This document shows, one piece after another, positions 47,550 through 64,000 of a stretch of 64,000 bases of DNA. How positions within the stretch are numbered: position 1 is the stretch's first letter; the number at the start of each line of letters is the position of its first letter. Origin of the DNA: Erigeron canadensis. Lineage: Eukaryota > Streptophyta > Magnoliopsida > Asterales > Asteraceae. Location of the stretch: assembly GCF_010389155.1 (NCBI RefSeq), contig NC_057763.1:30672645-30736644 (forward strand), given 5' to 3'. The position numbers and the translations under genes are program-made. The notes under the pieces were generated by a model. The model searched no databases, had not been told where the DNA came from, and worked only from the letters and a program-made list of their open reading frames with translations.

Positions 47550-47845
47550 TGATTTATATATATATATATATATAGTGGCGTGTCAGCGTGTGTCAAATGT
47601 CAAATATGTGGATGTGTGTGTAAAATGAGTATTGTACTTTGTAATTTTCTTGTTGAAAAGGTGTATAAAGTTGTAGTTATTTGGTTGGATGTGAAGTCTA
47701 TAGGTGGCATCTCTTTTCTCTTTCTAGAGTTGACGATAGCTTTAACGGAAGTTTGACAACGTGGCAAAAACATTGGTACGGAGTGACAACTTTTTGGGCA
47801 GGCCAAGACGGCAACTACGTGGCATGGACACTTGTCACTAGTATT
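47550..47845 (-). promoter_or_regulatory. Conserved proximal promoter of kinase copy 3
   Basis: A long TATATATATATA tract (47553-47575) is followed by GTGGCGTGT, TAGTTATTTGGTTGG, TATAGGTGGCATCTC, GACAACGTGGCAAAA, TTGGTACGGAGTGAC, GCAGGCCAAGACGG and CTACGTGGCATGGACACTTG. It retains both ABRE-type sites and appears to be the fullest version of the shared promoter. Confidence 0.65.
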
Positions 47846-48479
47846 TCTGTATACATTTGGATATTATGTGGAAGTAAATTAAACATCGAATGACTGTTTT
47901 TTTCAGTGATACAAAAAGCGTTGTTATAACTAGTATTTAAATAAGATATACGAGTAGTTAACTAGTAATTGTGGATTAAATAAAAAAAAAAGTTGGGGTG
48001 GGGGTGGGTGGATGTTTTAAGGTTTTTGGGTTTCATTCCAGACATACAGACATGATTCGAGCTTCAGATATTGCCCAATTGTATATAATCGTGGTATTTA
48101 AAATGCTAACTACTAACTAACAACTCACTGTTTAAAAAAAATAAAATAAAAGTAACAATAATATTAATGTAAAGAGCTCAATAATACAATAAACAATGAA
48201 ATTTTAAGCTGATATTATAAATATATGAATCATTACTCTGTTTATAAGTTTATATATGTATGCTATGTAAGTACATACTTCATGTTTTTGGAGTCTTATG
48301 TTAATATATATTTTCAACAAGTAAACATAATGAATACTTAATTATATGTCATCGATATCTTATACGGAGTATATGTATATTAACGTAAATCTAGTTGCAT
48401 CACGCAAACTTTGAAAGGAATTGTTGAAAAAGGAAAGATGGAGTAAGGCATTTTTCAATAGTATATGTGATTGTGTTTC

Positions 48480-48790
48480 GCAAAAGAAAAATGTTATATG
48501 ATGTGGTCTTGTAGGGTCATTTGATAAGAAGAATAAGTAAAACTTGAAAGCAAGAGTTTGAAACCAAACTCAAATTTAGGATTGGATACCTTCTTTTGTA
48601 TCTGTATTTGTGTTTGTTGGCTTTGAAAATCAAAGAATTTGGGGAGTTTGTGTGGTAAGGTAGGAGAAGGTTGGGAGTAAATAGGTTGAACCACTAAAGT
48701 GGTTATTATCAAGTATTCCACTTTTTGGTAGAATATCCTCTCAATCTTTCAAGTAATTTGACATATACTTTTGTCCAAAGATAAAGTCTC
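48480..48790 (-). other. Conserved distal upstream block, kinase copy 3
   Basis: Matches 34390-34740 closely. The minus-strand frame 48494-48721 keeps TTLVVQPI and FFDFQSQQTQIQ in register with the copy-1 block. Confidence 0.6.
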
Positions 48791-48985
48791 GAGGCATATA
48801 CTCTCTTCCAATTCATGGGTTATGTTTTAAGTCAAGATAAATATCTAGCTTTATTCCAATAAGTTTTGTCCATACATATCACACGTGTGCCACAAAATAT
48901 TAATTTTTCTAATTAGAGTTCGATGGAAATCTTAATTGTACATATGGAACTATGGAATTGAAGTCATGTTAGTGATATGCTACTC

Positions 48986-49258
48986 TAAGACCACTGCCAA
49001 TGGTCTCTTCGGTTTCAACGGAGGAGCTCGTCGGCTTTGTAAATGTTGGCATGGGGTTGTCAAAGAGGCTCATCCCTCGGGAAGTCTAGATAACTGAAGA
49101 GGAAGAGACGAGGGGTGTGAGTCTATGTGTAGGAAAAGTATCATACATGTGTATGGAGTACACATATACTGGGAGTGGTCTATTGCTGACATGACGCGGA
49201 TGTGACAAAACTGTGAGAGAAAATGAATCCGATACATACTACTGGGAGTGGTCTATTT
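48986..49258. mobile_element. Tourist-like MITE, imperfect duplication
   Basis: The ends are TAAGACCACTGCCAATGG and ...CTGGGAGTGGTCTATT. The right terminus is itself repeated (ACTGGGAGTGGTCTATT at about 49178 and about 49240). It inserted inside the upstream region of kinase copy 3, between the two distal shared blocks. Confidence 0.45.
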
Positions 49259-49374
49259 AAACTTGTTTCCGAGCTTAAATTGTATCAACTATACGTGACG
49301 ATGACTATGATAACGGCTTTTATATTTAAAATGTGAGGTGTGGTGTGATGGTTTTATTGCATCACTCAACATCA

Positions 49375-49530
49375 TATATATCTTCTAGAAATTAAAAGGG
49401 TTGGTTTTCGTGGCTTGAGAATAAAGCATTGGGTGATATGATTTGGTTAGTATAGTAGATTGGTGGTTATGACTTCTAAATCAAGATTATATGTAAATAA
49501 TAACGGTTCCCTAAGCATTACAAGGATGGG
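49375..49530 (-). other. Most distal shared block, kinase copy 3
   Basis: TTGGGTGATATGATTTGG, ACTTCTAAATCAAGATTAT and AACGGTTCCCTAAGCATTA match the blocks of copies 1 and 2. Confidence 0.55.
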
Positions 49531-49677
49531 AAATAATCGTAACAGAGTCTAACTTATAATCATTCTATTGTATTAACAGGGTATATATAATATATTGAAC
49601 AATAATTGAATATGACTAGATAAAGAACACTACTAGTTCCAGTGTTTTGTCCGGTTTCAGTTTCTAGATATACTTTT

Positions 49678-49952
49678 GTTTGGCACAAACGCTTGGAGTT
49701 GAGGCTGTAGTTAAGGACTTGGGGCTGGACTGCTGGAGCTTGACGTTGGGGTTAGGGGATGGGGCTTTTTTTCAACTCTTTTCCTATAAGCTTTTATTAT
49801 AAAGACTTTTTGGGGCTTTTAGGAGTTTTTCGGGGTTGGGGCTTTTGATTTCTTATGTATTGTCAAACAGGGCTATATTTTTCAAATGAGCTTATTTTTA
49901 AAAGCTAATGGCTTTTAAGCCATTAAAAACCCCTAAAAAGCTCTTGCCAAAC
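49678..49952. mobile_element. hAT-like MITE
   Basis: The inverted ends TTGTTTGGCA and TGCCAAACAG bound a segment rich in GGGGCTTTT and its complement AAAAGCTC. It is non-coding. Confidence 0.45.
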
Positions 49953-50098
49953 AGTATATGCGTACTAACATTTACAATAGCCTGTTTTCGGTTTCAGTCT
50001 TGGTACAACATGACAACAAAATACCATTATTTATGTTTTGCATCATGCGAGATTTCTACTTAATTATTATATTTTATCAATCAGTGAGTTGCGGAGTA

Positions 50099-50325
50099 AT
50101 TAGGGGTGAACAAAAGCCGAACCGAAAAACAAAAAAACTGACAAAATCGAACCGGAACCGAAAACCGAACGAAACCCGTTGGTTTCATTTTCATTTTCTA
50201 AAAATCAAACGAATAGGTTCGGGTTCTGGTTTTCTAAAACCGACAAACCGAACCTAACAAAAACTGAATCCAATGGTTTTGGTTTTCTAATACCGAATGT
50301 ATCGGTTCGGGTTTCGGTCTTACTA
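50099..50325. repeat. CCGAACCGAAA-rich repeat, probable hAT-type element
   Basis: Reiterated ACCGAA(C/A)CGAAA on the left and GGTTCGGGTTTCGG on the right form loose inverted arrays. Two overlapping ORFs read through it but are low-complexity. Confidence 0.35.
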
Positions 50326-51269
50326 TGGTATACTATAGTAAAATTATCAAATTTATTTCAAAAAGAAAAAAGTTATAGTAGTGTTTATTGAATATAATTT
50401 GTGAGTTTGAATTAGGGTGTTATAGTTTGGTACTAATGTAAGTATTAAAATGCATACATTAATTAAATGATGGTCTACTAACTTCCAATTAAAGCAAAAG
50501 TCAAATCAACTATGCTAATACACTTGGTTGAGAACCATGCCACACTTCCCATACGTTGATTATAGATGTTACAATATGTAATATTTGAGTTGTTTAACCT
50601 TACATTTATACGTCTCATTTTTTTTTTTATTATACTTATGCAAACAAATAGTGTTTGATCATTCAAAAATCAATAGCAAGTTGAGGATTATATGCAACAG
50701 GTATTTTATATGGAAAATGATTAATATTTCTAAAGATCTTTCTAAAAATCTTCTTAAAAACTTCAAAACTGTCATATGAATTCTATTAATTCTCTTACTA
50801 AAATTCATCTTTTGATCATGTCACATGTCATGATTTTGTAATTAGGATGATTAATCGTTTCCCAATTTATATTCAGGTTCAAGAAGCGTTTAAGGTTTCC
50901 AAACTCTTTCTATGACTACACCGAGATTTTTATCCGAGAAGCTTCAAATCTACTTAGAATGTTAGAGGAAATATATAGATCGAGGAGGCTTTTTTTTTTT
51001 TCAATCAGATCATTTGTATTATTGTATTGCAATTTTCCGTGTTAAGCCCAATGAATTTATTGAATGTAAATGAAATTTTATGGTCATCGAGAGAAGAAAA
51101 CTTAATAAGTCATTATTGAACATTTTATATGAGACAAAGATGGTATATAACTATAATAATTTTTAATCAAAAACTTTATATATAAAGTCATGTTAGTATG
51201 AATTCAAAGCAGGATAACATAACTTGTATTCTTCAAAATGCTTTTAACCCTTAAAAAAGGGAAGGGAAA

Positions 51270-51413
51270 TGCTAAATACAGCCCTAAGGGGCTGTATTTA
51301 ACGTGCATAAAAAATTTTGTACCTTCCATATTAAAAGTTCGTCCAATGATTTTCATGGTAAATAAACAAACAATTTATGCATTTTAAACACAGCCTTAAG
51401 GGTTGTATTTAAC
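51270..51413. mobile_element. Small foldback MITE
   Basis: The left end TGCTAAATACAGCCC..GTGCATAAA is inverted as the right end TTTATGCAT..GGTTGTATTTAACA. Each end is also internally palindromic (CAGCCCTAAGGGGCTG). The interior is shared with the truncated copy at 5397-5477. Confidence 0.55.
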
Positions 51414-52178
51414 AAACTCCAAAAGAGAAATACACGATGGAGAAATAAGACACGTAGTGTTGGTAGTTTGGGTAAGTGAGGTGGGAGTTAGGGACAATCA
51501 TAACAAGTTTACAACCACGTTTTTTAATACTAGATCATTATAAACGTGTACTTCTTGGTCACTTGTCATTATTATATTGTAATTTTCTGTTGGAGTAAAT
51601 GCAATATTTATGTACCTAGCTAGCTTTCTTCTCAATCTTTTTGATTTTTATACTTTGTGTTCAAGAAACGTGATCCATGACTTTTATGAGCTAATCGAAC
51701 TTTGGAAATTTATATATGAGAAAAAAAGTTTGATGATTGAGTGAAAGAAATTGTCACATACCCAGATTAAGAGTGTGTTTATTTTTAATTCTTTTAGTGT
51801 TTGTCATTTTAACGTATGTGTCTAGATATACATTTTTTGTTTAGATGATTAACCAGTATTATTGTTTATTTATATATATGTTGAATAATCCATTAGTAAA
51901 AAATTATTGAAAATCGGTAACTTAATTGATAAAACAGTATGTCTATAACCTTTTGTCAAATTTACCAAGTTTAGCTCATAACAAACACGCTTGTGATGAG
52001 TTATTGTATTAAGACATTTATACATTAAAGTTAATTAAGTACTAAACAAACACCAACTGAAGTTAAATATATCTGAAAACATGAGCAGTTCTAATTAGCT
52101 CATGGAATTAAATCATCGTTTTGAAGTCAAATGTAGAAGTTAAATAAAAGTTGTTATGTTTGCAAATTTGTTAAAAAG

Positions 52179-52432
52179 TACTCCGTCCCATATTAAATGT
52201 CCAATTTTGACTTGTTAAGTCTTCTGTTTGCAACTTTGACTATAAATATCTTTTTTGTGTTATATAATAGCTGACGAAAGTTATATCAATGAAAAGTACA
52301 TTGAAAAATTAATCCGTCCATATATTTTATATGAAGTGTTATATAACATAGACAAATATTTTTACGATCAAAGTTTAAAACAGAAGACTTAACAAGTCAA
52401 AATTGGACATTTAATATGGGACGGTGGGAGTA
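52179..52432. mobile_element. Stowaway-type MITE with TA duplication
   Basis: TA (52179-52180), then CTCCGTCCCATATTAAATGT; the right end is ACATTTAATATGGGACGG, then TGGGAG and TA (52431-52432). The arms remain complementary through AATTTTGACTTGTTAAGTCT. The CTCC..GTCCC terminus and TA duplication are diagnostic of Tc1/mariner-related Stowaway elements. Confidence 0.75.
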
Positions 52433-53784
52433 ATTAACGTTGAATAGATCAAGATATAACACGCATTAAACTTTAAAAGTAACTAACGTTGAATAGATTA
52501 ACTAGATCAAACAATGTCTTTTTACATTATATTAAATTATACAATATGATATGTATTTATAGTCCGATGGAAAACTAAAAAAACTTACAAACATCGGTAC
52601 GTAAATAGTAATTGGATAATAAGGATATCAAGAAGAGTGAAATGTTATAAATTTTTGCTCTCCAAATTTTGTTATACGCTTGACAGTATGATGTTTCATG
52701 GGTATTATACGCTTATATCAGTATTTGTTTCATATATAGTAAATATTATATTCTATGTAAACAATAAAAAATTATTTGATAGAAAATTTTCATTGGTGAA
52801 CCAAAAAAGGGAGTGCAATCACTATGGATAATTGCAAAATATTTAAAGGGACTTTATTTTCAATGAAGTAAAGAATGGTTAAAGGTGATTGGAATAAGAT
52901 CTTCAACAGGAAGTATATGGCTGACTTTCTTTTGGTTCAAGCAAGTACTAGTCATTGCCATTGGTGTCAACACAAAGCATTGTTTTCTTCCTTCGAACAA
53001 TTTTTTTTCTCTCTGTAGACTAATGTAGCTTCATTTGGGCTTGGGCTTTTTAGTCAGATTGTTCCTTATATATAGGGTGCTTAATATCTTCTGATTTCTA
53101 ATTGACTAAAGTGCAAAAAAAAGTATATAGATATATAATAGATGATTAAAAAAGAAAATTTTAATCTCAAGCCTTAAACCATTCTAGCTAGTTACATAAT
53201 CATATTGCTGAGGATCAGGATCGCAACATGTTCCGACATGTCAATACGACATACATTCCTTCCTGAATCACAGAAACTTCAGGTTTCTAGTCCAATGGAT
53301 TACGAAGCATCAATATAAAGATAATGTGGAAATAAAACCAATATGTCAAAGTTAATCTGAAACATGTACTTCTTAGGTCAATATAGGTTACATTTGCTTT
53401 TCTTTTGGTTTGACTAGTACCATACTACCATTTGGTCCCAGCTAAGATCAGTAATTCCGCAAAAGATCATATTTTTGGCTTGGTACGCAGTTTATAATTG
53501 CATGATTTGCGTTGTCGTGTTGGTAGGGTTGTGAAACATAATGCATACAACATGATTGATTCTAACTCGATATTAATGTGGATTAGTTGCTTGTATATTG
53601 CATGGAGGTGACAAATGATCCAATTTGAAATATAAATTTGTATACACACATTGAATAATCACAAACATAAACCTGTAGTGTTCAACAATTAACTGATCAT
53701 GAGCTAAGACACATTGTATATCTTTGATATATTTATTGTAACATTTACAGAAAACAAGTAGGTTCATGCTGATAGAGAAAGGTC
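52433..53784. other. No recognised gene; 3' flank of the protease gene
   Basis: AT-rich sequence. AACGTTGAATAGAT is repeated at about 52437 and about 52486. The protease 3' UTR probably lies in 53400-53784. Confidence 0.4.
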
Positions 53785-58926
<5,142 letters not shown>

Positions 58927-59252
58927 AGTAATTTTCATATCAATGATAAGGTGGTGTAATGGGTTTGGAGCTTATAGGTGTCATGTTCGAATCTCCATTC
59001 CACCAACTTTGAGATATAAGTAGTTCTTTTATGATGGTTTGACTTGGGTATATTCAGGTTCAAGCACTAAGAGGGCAGGGTTTACCCCTATTAATCGTGG
59101 ACTCCATTGGATATTTGAAATAGGCATTTCTACTTCGAGGGAGCTCTCTAGCACGGACCTGGTTAAGACAACGTATGCTAGACTTCTTGCTGTCGAATCT
59201 CAACACGAAGTTTCAAGCGAAATTCACCTTTCAAAAAAAAGTAATTTTCATA
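58927..59252 (+). mobile_element. Full-length SINE with 13-bp target duplication
   Basis: The body, 58940-59239 (300 bp), lies between exact direct repeats AGTAATTTTCATA (58927-58939 and 59240-59252). The 5' head has Pol III promoter boxes: A-box-like GTGGTGTAATGGG (~58951-58963) and B-box GTGTCATGTTCGAATCTCC (~58978-58996), indicating a tRNA-derived SINE. The body includes TTCTACTTCGAGGGAGCTCT and GTTAAGACAACGTATGCTAG. The tail is A8. It is the best preserved of four copies in this window. Confidence 0.8.
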
Positions 59253-59494
59253 ATTAAAAGTAAGTATAATGGTTAAGAATTGGTCAGGAACTTTTATTCT
59301 TCAAAGTTTCATGTTTGAACCTTGAAAATATGGTTTACTTGAAAGTTTAAACTAGTAAGGATCACTAGGATATCATCATGGGCCAGTAATACTTCCCAAT
59401 TATATTTTTAATACTAAAAAAAACTCACCATAAATTTTTTTCTTAAAAGGAAAAAAAAAAAAAAGCTAACCCAATTTCTTTAAGAGTGATATTA

Positions 59495-59895
59495 AGGATA
59501 CACCGTCCACTGTTCATAGAAACACTAGCAAAATGTGCCGTTTTATGTAAAACGTTCCGTTAGTTACCACGTTTTACATTAAACGCCACGTGCCGTGTGT
59601 AGATAGTAAAATTGCATAGTGGAATTACACGTGGTCTGACACACATGTCAGTCATTCCCCCATTTTAGGTACCGTTTTACATAAAACGCTGCGAATTAGG
59701 TTAAATGGTACCTAAAACGGGAGAATGGCTGACATGTGTGTCAGACCATGTAATTCTCCTTATAGCTTTTACTATTTACACACCGGCCAAACGCGACGTT
59801 TTATATAAAACGGGGCGATAAATGCAGCGTTTTACGTAAAACAGACTATTTCGGTAGTGTTTGCTTCAAACAGTTGATGTCTGTAGGTAGCGCTT
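59495..59895. mobile_element. Foldback MITE with five palindromic boxes
   Basis: An inverted repeat centred near 59690. GGTCTGACACACATGTCAG on the left (from about 59633) is mirrored by CTGACATGTGTGTCAGACC (59729-59747). The outer arms also pair through AACACTA...TAGTGTTT. Five copies of the near-palindrome CGTTTTAC(A/G)TAAAACG lie at 59539, 59570, 59673, 59797 and 59828. Confidence 0.6.
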
Positions 59896-59949
59896 CCTTC
59901 TTTAATCAGTAGATTACGTACTGGATTGTTGAGAATTATATTATATATA

Positions 59950-60635
59950 TATATAATACTAAAAACCAACTTTGGTTTGTGAGGGGGAGTTACTGTAGCT
60001 AAAAGTACTCCCCCTTTAGCATAAGGTACAAGCCTTTAAAGCATCCAACATAATTAACGGACTTAACGACGGTTAGGTAACAGACTTAACGACTGTTAGG
60101 TGACGGACTTGACAACCCTTATTTTCTTTTTCTTTACTGTAGCTAAAAGTACTCCCCTTTAGCATAAGGTACAAGCCTTTAAAGCATCCAACATAATTAA
60201 CAGACTTAACGACTGTTAGGTGACGGACTTAACGACCTTTATTTTCTTCTTTTTTTTATTACATAACTTTTACTTTGTAAACATTCCACCAATTTTATTT
60301 TTTCTTTTACATTTCCCCTTTTACCTTTCGTCACATAACTTTTGTTTTTTAAACTTTCAACATACAAACTTTGTTTTTAGGTATAAAGTTTATTAACTTT
60401 TGTACTTTTTTTCATATAACTTTGTTTTTAAACTTTGCTCTGAAAGTTTTCTTTTATTTTCTTTTATGATATAACTTTTGATTTCTAAATTTTATTACCA
60501 AAGTTTCATTTTCTTTACTTTGAACCACAACTTTTATTTTCTTAACTTTTGTCACGCAAATTTTGTTTTTCGGCTTAATGTTTCACCAGAGTTATGTTTT
60601 TCTCCCGGGATAATGCCCGGATAAAAATATTAGTT
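59950..60635. mobile_element. Possible Helitron-like element with internal tandem repeat
   Basis: The start is near TATAATACTAAAAACC. A 144-bp unit beginning TACTGTAGCTAAAAGTACTC is repeated at 59991 and 60135, with smaller GACTTAACGACTGTTAGGTG repeats inside. A T-rich tract with recurring ACTTTTGTTTTT follows. A CCGGGATAATGCCCGG hairpin (60605-60620) lies about 10 bp before ATTAGT. No clear CTRR end. Confidence 0.35.
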
Positions 60636-62283
60636 CTATCCAATAACCAAATCGTTACTTATAAAAGTAAACAATATGAAAACAACGTGTCCTAAAACTT
60701 TTATAATACTGTTACCTTTTATTAGAGGTATTGTCTAAACTCTAAACAATCTTATCTTGAATAAAAACAGGATCGAGTAACATATAGAAAGCGTTGATAT
60801 ATTCAAACTCAAAACCCCACTTGACCTCACGTTCACTATTATATGCGAGAACGACAATTATGGAGTTGACTCCCGTTGACTTTTCTTTTTGTCTCACGCG
60901 CATTCATTAGTCACAAAGATATTTTTATTTATTAAATAAACAAATTAATTCACTGATAATTTTAAATCTAAATTAATTCAAATTCAAATCATCCATCGTT
61001 TAAAATGTGTAACCATATATATAACTATAGTTATTTTTATTGTTATTGTTATAGCAACAATTAAGTACAATCTTTACTCCCTATTTTATAAAACAAGCTA
61101 TCCCTCCATCATTTTCACCTTTCGAACCTTAAAAAACCTAAAATACCTTTTAACTTTCAACACATTCTCAACCCATAAACTAAATCTATCCAAAATATCA
61201 CTAAAGTAATTTTTTTCAACTCTATCAACTCAAACCATCACTTTCATTTATTCACTAATTCAAATATTTTCATCTTATATACCTATAATACTCTTAATGA
61301 AATTATTTACAATATACATTCTTTTAACTCTTAATATAACTACGTTACTTCAATATTTACGTAAATTACTTTTACATTAATAATCACATCGTTATTGCTA
61401 CCACTATCACTATCACCACCTTCTCGTTTCAATATAATAATAGTAACAATAATCAATGATATTAAAGTTGTTCGGTTATGTTTGCGGGTTTTAATAATGA
61501 TGTGCTGTTATTAATGTAGTTTTTATATTAAAATTTAAATGTTAAAGTTTTGATAAAGAAGGTTGTTTATTCAAATTAAAGATAATTCTTAAGGTTGTAT
61601 TTAAAAATTTTTTTTCCCTTAAATCGTGACATTTTTACACACCCACATGGTTTAGTTAATCTTAATCACTCTCTTATTAAACCATTCCTCCCAAATATAG
61701 AAGAAAATCACATTTATTATATTTTATTGTTTTTATTAAATAATATTGATTTTTATGAGCTCATATAGACTTTTCATATCTAATTGTATTTATTATAGTC
61801 GTCATGTTTGTAACAACTTCTGATGACATTGTTCACAATATAATATACATATAAAATCAAAGCAAAACAACAATAAATCCCTGTTACTCACCTCAATAAT
61901 CTTTATTTATCAATAACTGCTCCATGTAAGATAACATAAAAATGCTTAAAATATAAGTAACACAAATACGGTGAAAAAGAATGAGTAAACTTTTAACTGG
62001 TTTTCTTTTAATATCTTATTATTACATAATTATTGTAAGAAGATATATATGATGAAAAAGTTAATTGCCTGCCTGGCTTAATTAACTATTCAAACAACAA
62101 AGAATGAAAAAATCTAGCTACCTTACCCTCATTCTTCTTAGAAGAAGAAAAAACACTCCAAAATGAAGAAGAAAAAGTGTGTCTAGTTTAATGACCAAAA
62201 GATATTAAAAAGGGGAAAGAAAAAGTATACCCTCTTTATTAATTATGGCTAATTAATTGCCTTGAAAACTTGAGTTGTTGACT
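60636..62283. other. Intergenic; decayed mini-Helitron-like repeat
   Basis: 61075-61440 resembles 3127-3426: TAATACTCTTAATGAAAT is shared, and ATCACTATCACCACC takes the place of the GC-rich end. No gene is recognised. 62100-62283 is probably the 3' UTR of the WRKY gene. Confidence 0.35.

Positions 62284-64000
<1,717 letters not shown>

Noticed and set aside
47459..47596. 46-residue N-terminal extension of kinase copy 3
   Set aside because: The TATA tract lies inside it, and paralogs start at the MEW/MKW methionine.

Overview
This is AT-rich plant nuclear DNA from a dicot. Every multi-exon gene follows GT-AG splicing. The families are plant-specific: an SKU5-like cupredoxin, glycine-rich wall proteins, clade-III MAPKKKs, a phytepsin with a plant-specific insert, and a group IIb WRKY. 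The dense load of MITEs, mini-Helitrons and tRNA-headed SINEs suggests an asterid, perhaps Asteraceae, but that is only an impression from repeat style.

Layout. 1-9.8 kb is gene-poor and repeat-rich. An 8-exon SKU5-similar gene lies at 10.0-12.5 kb (+). Two tandem, intronless glycine-rich protein genes (15.9-17.0 and 21.8-23.1 kb, +) are separated by a 1.15-kb Mutator-like element with ~450-bp inverted arms. A solo LTR sits at 23.95-24.4 kb. A two-exon BAP31-like ER membrane protein gene lies at 26.1-27.8 kb (+), then an unrecognised small secreted/membrane protein at 30.5-31.0 kb (+). Three intronless MAPKKK17/18-like kinase genes follow, all on the minus strand (32.5, 42.4 and 46.3 kb). Each carries about 2 kb of recognisably shared upstream sequence, so the duplicated unit includes promoters. 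The first pair is pushed apart by about 7 kb of MITEs, an LTR-like segment and a SINE. A 13-exon phytepsin-type aspartic protease gene (53.8-57.8 kb, -) has complete splice sites, catalytic motifs and insert domain, but a 2-bp insertion in exon 8 breaks its frame. The window ends inside a WRKY6/31/42-type transcription factor gene (62.3 to beyond 64.0 kb, -).

How the parts relate. The genes do not form one pathway. The two local gene families (wall proteins and ABA-type MAPKKKs) arose by tandem duplication, and transposable elements later inserted between the copies. The kinase promoters share ACGTGGC (ABRE-type) sites, consistent with the known ABA-inducible behaviour of MAPKKK17/18. No CRISPR array, rRNA, tRNA gene or organellar insert was recognised. 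The most notable items are the kinase triplication with its conserved upstream blocks and DLG (not DFG) motif, the frameshifted protease, the long-arm Mutator-like element, a family of mini-Helitrons with intact termini, and SINEs with visible target-site duplications. Nothing seen amounts to a wholly new biological system.
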